Part shown: piece after piece, positions 1 through 7,019 of the stretch | Layout of the letters: each line of letters begins with the position of its first letter | Numbering within the stretch: position 1 is the stretch's first letter | Source of the DNA: Actinomycetes bacterium | GTDB lineage: Bacteria > Actinomycetota > Actinomycetes > Actinomycetales > Cellulomonadaceae | NCBI GenBank assembly: GCA_023389545.1 | Contig: JAEWEI010000446.1 | Location: 1 to 10,009 of the forward strand | Direction of reading: 5' to 3' | Length of the DNA: 10,009 nucleotides | The notes under the pieces: generated by a model | The model's input: only the letters and a program-made list of their open reading frames with translations | Told to the model about the DNA's origin: nothing | The model's database searches: none | Translations under genes and position numbers: made by a program

Positions 1-1
1 C

Positions 2-955
2 CCGGCCCCCACTGCCCCGCCGCTCGCGCTCGGCGCGATGTCCTTCGGCACGACCATCGCCGAGGACGACGCGTTCGTGTTGCTCGACGCCTACGTGGCC
101 GCGGGCGGAGTGTGGATCGACACCGCCGACTGCTACGCGTTCTGGACCGACGAGAGCGGCCAGGGCGGGGCGAGCGAGCTGCTGCTCGGCCGGTGGCTCG
201 CCGCACGGCCCGGCGTCCGGGAGCGCGTGCGGATCGCGACGAAGGTCGGATGCGAGCCGCTGTACCCGGGCAGCTACCCGGAGTTCTCCCAGGGCCTCGC
301 GCCGGACGTCGTGCGCCGGGTCGCCGCGCAGAGCCTCGAGCGCATGGGCATCGACCACATCGACCTGTTCTGGGCGCACCGCGACGACCGGGCCGCCGAC
401 CTCGCCCAGACGGTCGAGGCGTTCGCCGGGCTCGTCGACGACGGTGTCGTCGGGCGGTGGGGCTACTCGAACACCGCGCTGTGGCGCGTGGAGCGCGCCG
501 CCGAGCGCGCGCGCGCCCAGGGGATCACGGGACCGAGCGCCATCCAGGTCCGCTACACCTACCTCCAGCCGCGTCCGTTCGTGCGCGACCACGACCACGA
601 CCACAGGTTCGGCTGGATCACCGACGAGGTGCTCGACTACGCGGCGAGCAACCCCGGCATCGACCTGTGGGCGTACACCCCGCTGCTGTATGGCGCCTAC
701 GACCGCCCCGACCGGCAGATCTCCGACGCGTTCACGCACCCGGGCACCACCCGCCGGCTCGAGGTGCTCGCCGAGGTGGCGCGCGAGCTGGGCGTCACCC
801 GCAGCGAGGTCGTGCTCGCGTGGCTCGCGGGCGGCGACCCGGTGGTCCGGCCGGTGGCGGGGGCGAGCACCCTGGCGCAGGTGGAGGCGGCGCTCGCCGG
901 CGTCCGGCTGACGCTTCCGCCCGAGGCGCGTGAGCGCCTCGACGCCCCCTGGTGA
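2..955 (+). CDS. Aldo/keto reductase, 5' end cut by the window edge
   Basis: This is an NAD(P)H-dependent aldo/keto reductase, a cytosolic TIM-barrel oxidoreductase of carbonyl compounds. The frame is open to the left edge and reads PLALGAMSFGT there, the usual first strand of the family, so the ATG at position 38 is an internal Met and the true start lies upstream of the window. Counting from that Met, the catalytic tetrad is visible: Asp28 (IDTAD), Tyr33 (DCYAFW), Lys69 (ATKVG) and His114 (FWAHRDD). Ser144-Asn145 (GYSN) and Gln170 (IQVRY) match the cofactor-side strands, and GAST near residue 275 matches the cofactor phosphate site. An unusual His/Asp run (DHDHDH) lies at 184-189. The protein ends soon after the family's normal C-terminus, so the 3' end is complete. 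It converges on the ABC operon and has no visible link to it. The substrate cannot be predicted. Confidence 0.93.
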   Translation, partial: PAPTAPPLALGAMSFGTTIAEDDAFVLLDAYVAAGGVWIDTADCYAFWTDESGQGGASELLLGRWLAARPGVRERVRIATKVGCEPLYPGSYPEFSQGLAPDVVRRVAAQSLERMGIDHIDLFWAHRDDRAADLAQTVEAFAGLVDDGVVGRWGYSNTALWRVERAAERARAQGITGPSAIQVRYTYLQPRPFVRDHDHDHRFGWITDEVLDYAASNPGIDLWAYTPLLYGAYDRPDRQISDAFTHPGTTRRLEVLAEVARELGVTRSEVVLAWLAGGDPVVRPVAGASTLAQVEAALAGVRLTLPPEARERLDAPW

Positions 956-971
956 CGGGCGCCTGACGACG

Positions 972-1006
972 GAGGGCGGGCCGACGATGATCGTCGGCCC
1001 GCCCTC
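972..1006. terminator. Perfect inverted repeat between convergent genes, probable bidirectional terminator
   Basis: Bases 972-988 are the exact reverse complement of 990-1006, with the centre at 989. Allowing for a small loop, this gives a hairpin of about 15 GC-rich base pairs. It sits 17 bases after the reductase stop and 20 bases before the end of the convergent permease gene, so it can serve both transcripts. There is no strong U-tract on either strand, which is common for terminators in high-GC actinobacteria. The structure is seen directly; the terminator role is inferred from position. Confidence 0.8.
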
Positions 1007-1025
1007 ACTCGTTGAGCGCCAGTCC

Positions 1026-2351
1026 TCAGACGCCGCGGCGCAATGCGGTGATGGGCTCGATCGCGGCGGCCTTGAGCGCGGGATAGAAGCCCGCCGCGAG
1101 GCCGATCAGCCCGCCGGCGACGGCCGCGGCGCCCACCACTCCCAGGTCGAGGATCGGCACCCACGACCGCAGCGCGGACACGAGCACCACGACTGCCACG
1201 CCGAGTGACGCGCCGATGAGCCCGCCGATCAGCCCGATGATCGCCGACTCGACGATGAACTGGGCGGCGATGTCCCGCCGGGTGGCGCCCAGGGCCCGCC
1301 GCAACCCGATCTCGCCCACGCGCTCCATCACCGACAGCAGCGTGACGTTCGCGATCCCCACCCCGCCGATGAGCAGCGCCACGGCGCCCAGGGCCAGGAA
1401 GATCACGTCGACGTCCGCCTGGACGTTCTGCTGGACCGTGGAGCGGGCCGGCGGCGCCTTGACGCTGAAGCCGTCGGGGGAGTTGGGGTCGAGCGCGATG
1501 GGCGCCTGCTCCGCCACGACGTCGCCGGCCCCGGGGGCGATCCGCACTTGCAGCTCGGCGGGCGCCGCCAGGTCGAAGTCGGCCCGTGCGGTGCCCATGG
1601 GCAGGATCACCGCGTCGAGCACCTCAGTCTTGCGCTTCACGCCGTCGATGATGCCGATGACGGTGTACGAGTCCTCGCCGATGAAGATCGACGGCTGCCT
1701 GTCGACGCGGTGCACCCCGAGGGCCTCGGCTGCCCGCGCGCCCAGCACCGCCACCCGGTCCCCGCGCGCGTCGTGCCCGGAGTCGAAGTTGCGGCCGGTC
1801 ACGACAGTGCCGCGCAGGGTCTCGAGCAGTCCCTCCGACGAGGCCCGCACCGGGACCGAGGTCCGGGCCGCCTGCGAGGGGTCGTTCACGGGCACCGAGG
1901 TGACCTGCGCGCCGCGGACGTCCACCTCGGCGAGGGTCCCCGCCGACTCCACGCCGGCGAGCCGGGACACGCGCTCGGCGGCGTCCCACGGGATCCGCGC
2001 CTTCGCGCGCGTCTGGCCGCCACCCGACGATGTCGCGGGCTCGATGACCACCTGGGTCGCGGCGACTGCGTCGAACTGCTTGTTGATCTGCCCGGCGGCG
2101 GTGTTCGCGAGCCCGATGGTGACGACCACTGACGCGATGCCCAGAACCGTGCCCATGATCGTCAGGATGAGCCGCCCGGGACGGGCGCCGATGCCGAACG
2201 TGGCCTCGGCGAAGAGGTCCCGCGGCCCGAACCTGTCACCGCGCGGGGGACGTGGGGCGACGACGAGGGCCGGTCGCGCGACGGAGCCGTTGGGGGCGTC
2301 GGGGGCGTCCCGGTCGGCGCCGGGGCGCGCCCGGGTCAGGAGCCGCCTCAT
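1026..2351 (-). CDS. ABC transporter permease, MacB/FtsX type
   Basis: This is the membrane subunit of a MacB-type (type VII fold) ABC exporter, which couples ATP hydrolysis to mechanical movement of an extracellular domain rather than to a classical transmembrane channel. The 441-residue protein has a 60-residue Arg/Pro-rich cytosolic N-terminus, TM1 at about 61-82, a MacB-like extracellular domain up to about 310, then the FtsX domain with TM2 (about 314-338), TM3 (about 366-393) and TM4 (about 404-427). The stretch after TM2, with EIGLRRALGAT, is the cytosolic segment typical of MacB permeases that meets the ATPase. The ATG overlaps the stop of the ATPase gene by ATGA, so translation is probably coupled. 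The N-terminal extension is longer than in typical MacB permeases, so a later start is possible, but no better Met is visible before TM1. It is the last gene of the operon. Substrate unknown. Confidence 0.92.
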   Translation of the reverse strand: MRRLLTRARPGADRDAPDAPNGSVARPALVVAPRPPRGDRFGPRDLFAEATFGIGARPGRLILTIMGTVLGIASVVVTIGLANTAAGQINKQFDAVAATQVVIEPATSSGGGQTRAKARIPWDAAERVSRLAGVESAGTLAEVDVRGAQVTSVPVNDPSQAARTSVPVRASSEGLLETLRGTVVTGRNFDSGHDARGDRVAVLGARAAEALGVHRVDRQPSIFIGEDSYTVIGIIDGVKRKTEVLDAVILPMGTARADFDLAAPAELQVRIAPGAGDVVAEQAPIALDPNSPDGFSVKAPPARSTVQQNVQADVDVIFLALGAVALLIGGVGIANVTLLSVMERVGEIGLRRALGATRRDIAAQFIVESAIIGLIGGLIGASLGVAVVVLVSALRSWVPILDLGVVGAAAVAGGLIGLAAGFYPALKAAAIEPITALRRGV

Positions 2352-3067
2352 GCGAGCTCGGTCAGTCGGCCGTCGGAGATCCGCACCCGCCGCTGGGCTC
2401 GCTCGGACACGTGGGAGTCGTGCGTGATCACCACGAGGGTGAGCCCGTCGCTGTGCAGCTCGTCGAACAGGTCGAGCACTCCCGCGGAGTTCACCGAGTC
2501 GAGGTTGCCGGTGGGCTCATCGGCCAGCAGCACCTGCGGCTCCGCGACGATGGCCCGGGCGATGGCGACTCGTTGCCGCTCACCGCCCGAGAGGACCGTG
2601 GGCAGGAAGTCGACCCGGTGGTCGAGGTGGACCCGGTGCAGCGCCGCGAGCGCCCGGTCGCGGCGCTGCGCCCGTGGCACCCCGGAGTACAAGGTGGCGA
2701 GCAGCACGTTGTCGAGCACTGTGCGGTGCGGCAGCAGGTGGAAGGACTGGAAGACGAAGCCGATGCAGCCGCCTCGCAGCCGTGAGCGGTCCGCCTCGGA
2801 GGCGGAGCCGGTCGGGCTCCCGTTGAGGAGGTACTCCCCGGAGCTGGGCCGGTCGAGCAGCCCCAGGATGTGCAGCAGGGTCGACTTGCCCGAACCCGAG
2901 GGGCCGATGATCGACAGGTACTCGCCCGCCTCGATGCGCAGGTCCGCCGAGTGCAGCGCCACGACCGGCGGATCCCCGGGGAACGAGCGGGTGAGCGCGG
3001 CGAACTCGATGACGGCGGGGACGGGCTCGGTCGACGGCTCGTCCAGGAGGACGTCGAGGATGCTCAT
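2348..3067 (-). CDS. ABC transporter ATP-binding protein, MacB/LolD type
   Basis: This is the cytosolic ATPase that powers the adjacent permease. All nucleotide-binding motifs are present in the 239-residue protein: Walker A GPSGSGKST at 55-63, Q-loop Gln107 (FVFQSF), signature LSGGERQR from 159, Walker B LLADEPTG with catalytic Glu184, D-loop NLDS at 188-191 and switch His216 (VITHD). The length and the pattern around LADEPTGNLD are those of the MacB/LolD/FtsE group of single-domain ATPases. About 18 extra residues precede the first conserved strand. The start ATG overlaps the adaptor stop by ATGA, and the stop overlaps the permease start the same way, which supports equal synthesis of the two subunits. 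No motif residue is missing, so it should be active. Confidence 0.95.
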   Translation of the reverse strand: MSILDVLLDEPSTEPVPAVIEFAALTRSFPGDPPVVALHSADLRIEAGEYLSIIGPSGSGKSTLLHILGLLDRPSSGEYLLNGSPTGSASEADRSRLRGGCIGFVFQSFHLLPHRTVLDNVLLATLYSGVPRAQRRDRALAALHRVHLDHRVDFLPTVLSGGERQRVAIARAIVAEPQVLLADEPTGNLDSVNSAGVLDLFDELHSDGLTLVVITHDSHVSERAQRRVRISDGRLTELA

Positions 3068-4674
3068 CCCGCCGCCTCCGTCGCCGTGTCGGAGGCGCCC
3101 TCGGCGCCACGCACCCCCACAACGACAAGGTCGCCGGCAGCGATCGGCTCCTGCGAGCTGACGATCTGCACGTACCCGCCAGCCGCCAGGCCGGTCTCCA
3201 CCGTCACGAGCTCGGTGTCGCCCTCGGCGTCCTGCCGCTCGATGCGGGACTCGCCGCCGGGGCCAGCCGTGAGCGCGGCCAGCGGCACGGCGAGGACCTC
3301 GCCGCCGGTGGAGCTCACCGGCACCTTGACCCGGACGTTCTCGCCGCCTTGGAGCGTGGAGAGCTGCTCCTGGGACAGGTCGCCGATCTGGAAGCGCACG
3401 GTGTGCCGGCCCTTCTGGCCGGTCGCGGACCCGGAGCCGCCGGGAGCGGACCCCTCGGCGCCCTCCGCGCCCTCGCCCTCGGCGTCTCCCGACCTGCTCG
3501 TCGAGCCCGGCGCCTCGATGGCCGTCACGGTGACCTGCACGTCCTGCCCGAGCACCGTCACGATGCCGGGGTTCCCGACGGCCAGCAGCGCGGCGTCGTC
3601 GGCGGACGCCGAGGCGACGATCTCGAGAGTCGCGCCCGAGACGGTCATGACGGGGCCGCTGACGATGGCGCCCAGTTTCACGCTCACGTTGTCGACGCGT
3701 CGGGGCAGGGAGGAGAGGAACACGACCTCGCTCGCGGGCAGCGCGGTGAGCGTCGCGTCCTTCGCCTCGGCGAGCAGGGTCTTGGCGTCGGCCAGGGCCC
3801 GCTGGGCGGCGGCCACCTGGGCCGCCTCCGCGGAAGTGCCGGCGCCCGCCAGCGTCTCCGCACGCTGGGCCTCGGCCACGGCGAGGGCCTCGCGGAGCCC
3901 TTCGACGTCGACGGGGGCCTCTTGCCCGGGCTCGGCGGAGGGCGTGCCCGCCTCTGCCGCCGCGAGCGCCCGTTGGGCGGCCCGCACCTGGTTGTCGGCC
4001 TGCAGGCGCTCCACGTCGGTGGCGCCTGAGGATGCCTTGGTCAGGGCGAGCTGGGCGGACGTGAGCTCGCTCTCGGCGCTGCGCACGGAGTCCTGCGCCA
4101 TCTTGAGCGTGTCCTTGAGCTCCTTGCTGGGCGCCGGGGGCTGGTAGCCGACCTTCCGGTACAGCTCCACCACGCCGGCGGCGGTCGCGGCGTCGTACAC
4201 GTCCGAGTCGGGCTTGCCGGCGTCGATGCCCAGGGCCGCGAGGGCCGACTTGAGCTGGAGGACGTCCGGCCCGGCGACGCCGGCCTGCAGGCTGCGGTAC
4301 GTGGGCAACGCGCCAGGCAGCACGATCACCGGGCGCCCCGCGACCTCGAGGGCGACGCTGGCCGCGTCGACAGTCGAGCCGACCTCGGGCACCTGGCCCG
4401 TCACGACCGGCTGGCCCTTCACCTCGCCCGTCTCGATGCGGACCTCGGCCGGGTCGTCGTACAGCGGGTCGCCCCGCAGGGTCACGTCGTTGGCGATGAC
4501 GCGGCTCTCCACGGGGACTGTCACCGCGCCGGCGACCGGGGGAGCGGCGTCCGCCTCGGCCTTGGCCGGCGACGTGATGAGCTGGCTGAGCCCCAGCCCG
4601 GCGGCGAGGCTGAGCACCGCGACGCCGGCCATCACGAGGATGGTGCGGTTGCCTTTCGGGATCGCGCGGGTCAC
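3064..4674 (-). CDS. HlyD/MacA-like membrane-fusion adaptor with peptidoglycan-binding-like domain
   Basis: This is the extracytoplasmic adaptor expected to work with the MacB-type ATPase and permease downstream. I place the start at a GTG at 4674, giving 536 residues. That start overlaps the lipoprotein stop by GTGA and lies 10 residues before the membrane anchor (about 11-33). An ATG 45 codons upstream would add an Arg-rich stretch that only reflects the lipoprotein gene in another frame. After the anchor come a beta-rich segment (about 50-120), a peptidoglycan-binding_1-like helical segment (about 128-177, with GPDVLQLKSALAALG), a long Ala/Glu/Lys-rich coiled-coil hairpin (about 183-310), and barrel-sandwich and beta-barrel parts. 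A Gly/Ser/Glu linker interrupts the barrel near 400-425. It ends with the VAVP/LVVVG strands usual in HlyD-like proteins. No signal cleavage site is seen, so it is probably anchored by the N-terminal helix and faces the wall. Confidence 0.88.
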   Translation of the reverse strand: MTRAIPKGNRTILVMAGVAVLSLAAGLGLSQLITSPAKAEADAAPPVAGAVTVPVESRVIANDVTLRGDPLYDDPAEVRIETGEVKGQPVVTGQVPEVGSTVDAASVALEVAGRPVIVLPGALPTYRSLQAGVAGPDVLQLKSALAALGIDAGKPDSDVYDAATAAGVVELYRKVGYQPPAPSKELKDTLKMAQDSVRSAESELTSAQLALTKASSGATDVERLQADNQVRAAQRALAAAEAGTPSAEPGQEAPVDVEGLREALAVAEAQRAETLAGAGTSAEAAQVAAAQRALADAKTLLAEAKDATLTALPASEVVFLSSLPRRVDNVSVKLGAIVSGPVMTVSGATLEIVASASADDAALLAVGNPGIVTVLGQDVQVTVTAIEAPGSTSRSGDAEGEGAEGAEGSAPGGSGSATGQKGRHTVRFQIGDLSQEQLSTLQGGENVRVKVPVSSTGGEVLAVPLAALTAGPGGESRIERQDAEGDTELVTVETGLAAGGYVQIVSSQEPIAAGDLVVVGVRGAEGASDTATEAAG

Positions 4675-5639
4675 TTGGTCGCCTTGGCGTCGGTGGCGTA
4701 CTGCTCGATCCACGCGTCCAGCTCGGCCTTGTGCTCGTCGACGAACTCCTGCTCGAGGGCGAACTGCACCTCGCGCGTCTTCTCCTGGTAGCCGACCTTC
4801 GTCTGGCACTTCGCGTCGGCGACCGCCGTGGAGATCTCCTTCTCGCGCAGGGCGGTCTCCGCGGCCTTGTCCGTGCCGGCCTCCGGGTCAGCGGACTCCC
4901 AGAGTGCCGAGTACGCGTCAGAGATGCTGGTGGCGGCGTCCTGGACCTTCGCGAAGTCGAAGCCCGCCTCGTTCATGCAGTCCGACCACTCGGCGTCGAG
5001 CGCTGTGAGCTTCGGGTCGGCGGCGACCTTCTCGTACATCCGGCCGATCTCGCCCTGCAGCTCGACGAACGCCGGGTCCTCATACGCGGAGTTGGCGGCG
5101 CCGTACGTGTCGTTGCTCGCCTTGCCGTAGCAGCCTGCGGTCGTCCAGTCCCAGGTCTGCTCCACGTCCTCCTCGAGGGACTCCGGCTGCTGCGGCCCCC
5201 ACAGGGCCTCCCAGTAGGCGGCCTGCTCGCTCTCGGACATGGCCGCGACGTAATCGGCATTCGGGTCCTCCGGGATGGCCTCCTCGCCGTCCTCCGACTC
5301 GGGGCCCATCGCGTAGCCGTAGCCGTGCTTCTGCGCGAACTCCTCGGTGCCCCACTCGAGGTCCTCGTCCCAGGCGAACGAGCTGCCCGCGGAGTCCTGC
5401 GGGGTGTACTCGAACCCCGCCTCCTGCATGCAGGCCGCGATGATGTTCTCCTGCTCCACCTGGAGCTTCTCGTAGTCGAGGTCCTCGAAGGCGCTCGTGA
5501 CCGGCTTGAGGTACGCCTCGAGCGGCCCCTCGGCCGACTTGGCGGTCTTCCCCGCCCCGTCGTCGCTGCTCCCGCAGCCGCTGAGCAGGAGCAGTGCGCA
5601 ACCGGCAGCGGCGGCGGCGGTGAACGGGACGGACCTCAT
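4671..5639 (-). CDS. Four-cysteine lipoprotein, copy 1 (coupled to the ABC operon)
   Basis: I do not recognise a named family. The 322-residue product begins with a lipoprotein signal peptide: Arg2, a hydrophobic core, and lipobox LSGC with lipidated Cys22, so it should sit on the outer face of the membrane. The mature part is acidic and mainly helical, with four further cysteines at 70 (ACMQEAGFEY), 170 (GCYGKA), 221 (DCMNEAGFDF) and 278 (AKCQ). All four are conserved in the other two copies and could form two disulphides. Two of them lie in a repeated C-M-x-x-A-G-F-x-aromatic motif. A WDWT motif precedes Cys170, and the C-terminal helix holds EQEF and HKAELDAW. AGAGAGG ends 7 bases before the ATG and supports this start. 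The stop overlaps the adaptor start by GTGA, making this the first gene of the exporter operon. A function as exporter accessory or ligand-binding protein is inference only. Confidence 0.9.
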   Translation of the reverse strand: MRSVPFTAAAAAGCALLLLSGCGSSDDGAGKTAKSAEGPLEAYLKPVTSAFEDLDYEKLQVEQENIIAACMQEAGFEYTPQDSAGSSFAWDEDLEWGTEEFAQKHGYGYAMGPESEDGEEAIPEDPNADYVAAMSESEQAAYWEALWGPQQPESLEEDVEQTWDWTTAGCYGKASNDTYGAANSAYEDPAFVELQGEIGRMYEKVAADPKLTALDAEWSDCMNEAGFDFAKVQDAATSISDAYSALWESADPEAGTDKAAETALREKEISTAVADAKCQTKVGYQEKTREVQFALEQEFVDEHKAELDAWIEQYATDAKATK

Positions 5640-5662
5640 GGGTGTGCCTCTCTGTGGAACGG
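5640..5662 (-). promoter_or_regulatory. Ribosome binding site and shared leader of lipoprotein copy 1
   Basis: Read on the minus strand, AGAGAGG occupies 5647-5653 with a 7-base spacer to the ATG at 5639. The same spacing and the GGCACACCC that follows recur before the other two copies, where the site is AGGAAGG (6814-6820 and 7972-7978). This fixes the start at the conserved Met-Arg in all three genes and rules out the longer upstream reading frames of copies 2 and 3. Confidence 0.75.
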
Positions 5663-5686
5663 GGAGCGCGGGCGCGCGCGGGTTGG

Positions 5687-5810
5687 TCAGATTGTCGGTT
5701 TTGACCCTCTGAAGAACTTAGCAACGGGGAGGCTGTTGCGGGTCAACCCTGCGGATGAGTGGCTGTTCAGGCACGTGGCGCCTCGGGTGGACAACGCTTT
5801 GACCACGGGC
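5687..5810 (-). repeat. Conserved intergenic module, copy A
   Basis: This spacer between lipoprotein copies 2 and 1 aligns along most of its length with 6866-6987. The best block is the plus-strand CTGCGGATGA followed by TGGCTGTTCAGG and ACGTGG (5749-5779 here, 6926-6957 in the other copy). It may be a shared promoter or leader for copies 1 and 2, or only a leftover of the tandem duplication. Within it, minus-strand TTGACCC (5740-5746) and GGGTCAA (5701-5707) are complementary and enclose GCAAC/GTTGC (5735-5739 and 5721-5725), so the RNA could fold into a stem-loop. Confidence 0.6.
5715..5746 (-). promoter_or_regulatory. Candidate promoter of lipoprotein copy 1 and the exporter operon
   Basis: On the minus strand, TTGACC (5741-5746) resembles a -35 box and TAAGTT (5715-5720) an actinobacterial -10 box. 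The 20-base spacer is longer than usual, which weakens the call. The equivalent positions before copy 2 read TCGACC and TAGGTT at the same spacing. A start near 5708 would give a leader of about 70 bases. If real, it would let the exporter operon be transcribed independently of copies 2 and 3. Confidence 0.3.
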
Positions 5811-5814
5811 TGAC

Positions 5815-5846
5815 GGCACGGCGGGCCGGGCGACCGGTCGCGTGCC
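5815..5846 (-). terminator. Stem-loop directly after the stop of lipoprotein copy 2
   Basis: GGCACG at 5815-5820 pairs with CGTGCC at 5841-5846. After a small internal loop, 5824-5829 pairs with 5834-5839 (one G-U) around a GCGA tetraloop. The element begins at the base next to the TGA of copy 2. No U-tract follows, so it may be a weak terminator, a 3'-end stabiliser, or a partial block that lowers read-through into copy 1. No comparable strong hairpin follows copy 3. Confidence 0.4.
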
Positions 5847-6806
5847 TCACTCGTCCGTGGCGTACTGCTCGATCCAGGCGTCGAGCTCGGCCTTGTGGGC
5901 GTCGATGAACTCCTGCTCGAGGGCGAACTGCACCTCCTGGGCTTTCTCGGGGTAGGCGACCTTCTCCTGGCATTTCGCGTCGGCGATCGCCGTGACCATC
6001 TCCTTGTCGCCCAGGTCAGCCCTCGCGGTCTCGTCAGCCGACTCCGAGAGCGCGGCGTAGGCCTCGGCAATGCTGTCGCCGGCTTCGCGGACCTTGGCGA
6101 AGTCGAAGCCCGCCTCGTTCATGCACGCGGACCACTCGGCGGTGATCGCCGCGAGCCTCGGGTCGTCCGGGACCTTCTCGAACATCCGCCTTTGCTCCTC
6201 ATGGAGGTCCTCGAAGGCGGGGTCCTCATAGGCGGCGTTGAGATTGCTGTACACCTCGTGGTTCGCCTTCGCATAGCAGCCGCCCTTGGTCCAGTCCCAC
6301 TCGGACTCGGCGTCCACGTCTTGCTGGTCGCCGAACAAGGCCAGGCTGTAGGCGGCTGCCTCGCTCTCCGACATGGCCGCGAGGTAGTCGGCGTCCGGGC
6401 TGACGACCTCCTCCTCGGCGATCTCCAGCTCCGGGCTGGCCGACCAGCCGTAGCCGTACTTCTCGGCCCACTCCACAGGGCCCATCTTCTCCGCGTCGGC
6501 CAACGAGGCCGGTTGGCTCGGGACGTCCTGGGGCGTGTACTCGAACCCTGCCTCCTGCATGCAGGAGGCGATGAGGTTCTGCGCCTTCTTGTGGCGCTTC
6601 GCGGCATCGTCGGCGTTGTCGCTCGGGATCGACTTCGTGTACGCGTGAAGCGGGCTCTCCTTCGCCGCGGAGTCACTCCCGGTGTCGGAGCCGCTGCTGC
6701 TACCGCTACCGCCGCCGGTGCCGCGGCTGCCGCCGCCGTCGCTGCAGGCGCTGAGCAAGAGAAGTGCGCCGACAGCGGCGGCGACGGTGAACGGGACGGA
6801 CCTCAT
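5847..6806 (-). CDS. Four-cysteine lipoprotein, copy 2
   Basis: This is a paralogue of the neighbouring lipoproteins, of unknown function. The 319-residue product starts MRSVPFT like copy 1, with lipobox LSAC and lipidated Cys21. A long Gly/Ser/Asp-rich linker (about 22-47) follows that the other copies lack; it could hold the globular part further from the membrane. The four conserved cysteines are at 82 (SCMQEAGFEY), 177 (GCYAKA), 228 (ACMNEAGFDF) and 279 (AKCQ). Compared with copies 1 and 3 it lacks about six residues just before the last cysteine (the GTDKAAETALRE region). Its last 40 residues are nearly the same as in copy 1. The ATG at 6806 is chosen over an in-frame ATG 96 bases upstream, because the lipoprotein signal starts here and AGGAAGG lies 7 bases before it. 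A spacer of about 200 bases on each side separates it from copies 1 and 3. Confidence 0.88.
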   Translation of the reverse strand: MRSVPFTVAAAVGALLLLSACSDGGGSRGTGGGSGSSSGSDTGSDSAAKESPLHAYTKSIPSDNADDAAKRHKKAQNLIASCMQEAGFEYTPQDVPSQPASLADAEKMGPVEWAEKYGYGWSASPELEIAEEEVVSPDADYLAAMSESEAAAYSLALFGDQQDVDAESEWDWTKGGCYAKANHEVYSNLNAAYEDPAFEDLHEEQRRMFEKVPDDPRLAAITAEWSACMNEAGFDFAKVREAGDSIAEAYAALSESADETARADLGDKEMVTAIADAKCQEKVAYPEKAQEVQFALEQEFIDAHKAELDAWIEQYATDE

Positions 6807-6831
6807 GGGTGTGCCTTCCTGCGGAACGGTG
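6801..6831 (-). repeat. 31-bp identical leader shared by lipoprotein copies 2 and 3
   Basis: Bases 6801-6831 are identical to 7959-7989. The block covers the start codon, the AGGAAGG ribosome binding site and the bases just upstream (GTTCCGC on the minus strand). Copy 1 has a diverged version of the same block. Identity falls away at once upstream of copy 3, so this short leader is the only upstream sequence common to all three genes. Confidence 0.8.
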
Positions 6832-6865
6832 GTTCGCGGGCGGCGATGGAGCGGGCGCGCGCGTG

Positions 6866-6987
6866 TCAGATCGTCGGTGGTGATCCCGACGAACCTAGGC
6901 AACGGGCGGCGGTCGCGGGTCGATCCTGCGGATGACTTGGCTGTTCAGGAACGTGGACCTCAGGCCGACAACGGTTTGCCGCGGTGG
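6866..6987 (-). repeat. Conserved intergenic module, copy B
   Basis: This spacer between lipoprotein copies 3 and 2 is the counterpart of 5687-5810. On the minus strand it carries TCGACC (6918-6923) and TAGGTT (6892-6897), again 20 bases apart, as a weak candidate promoter for copy 2. The inner stem is kept as GCGAC/GTTGC, with a G-U pair replacing the A-U of copy A. The outer stem is imperfect here. No open reading frame of its own is convincing in it. Confidence 0.55.
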
Positions 6988-7019
6988 AACGTCGCGGCCG
7001 GGAGCCGGGGCTGTGTCGG

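Noticed and set aside
1216..2427. Long plus-strand open frame of 403 codons opposite permease 1
   Set aside because: It is antisense to a gene with clear family motifs, has an Arg/Ser/Thr-rich composition typical of shadow frames in high-GC DNA, and has no recognisable domain.
4675..4809. Extended start for the adaptor gene at 4809
   Set aside because: The extra 45 residues are Arg-rich and lie inside the lipoprotein coding region. The GTG overlapping the stop and preceding the membrane anchor is the better start.
5895..6935. Plus-strand open frame of 346 codons opposite lipoprotein copy 2, with similar ones opposite copies 1 and 3
   Set aside because: They mirror the tandem lipoprotein genes. 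Their repetitive Val/Leu/Gly/Arg-rich sequence comes from the complementary codons, so their mutual similarity is not independent evidence.
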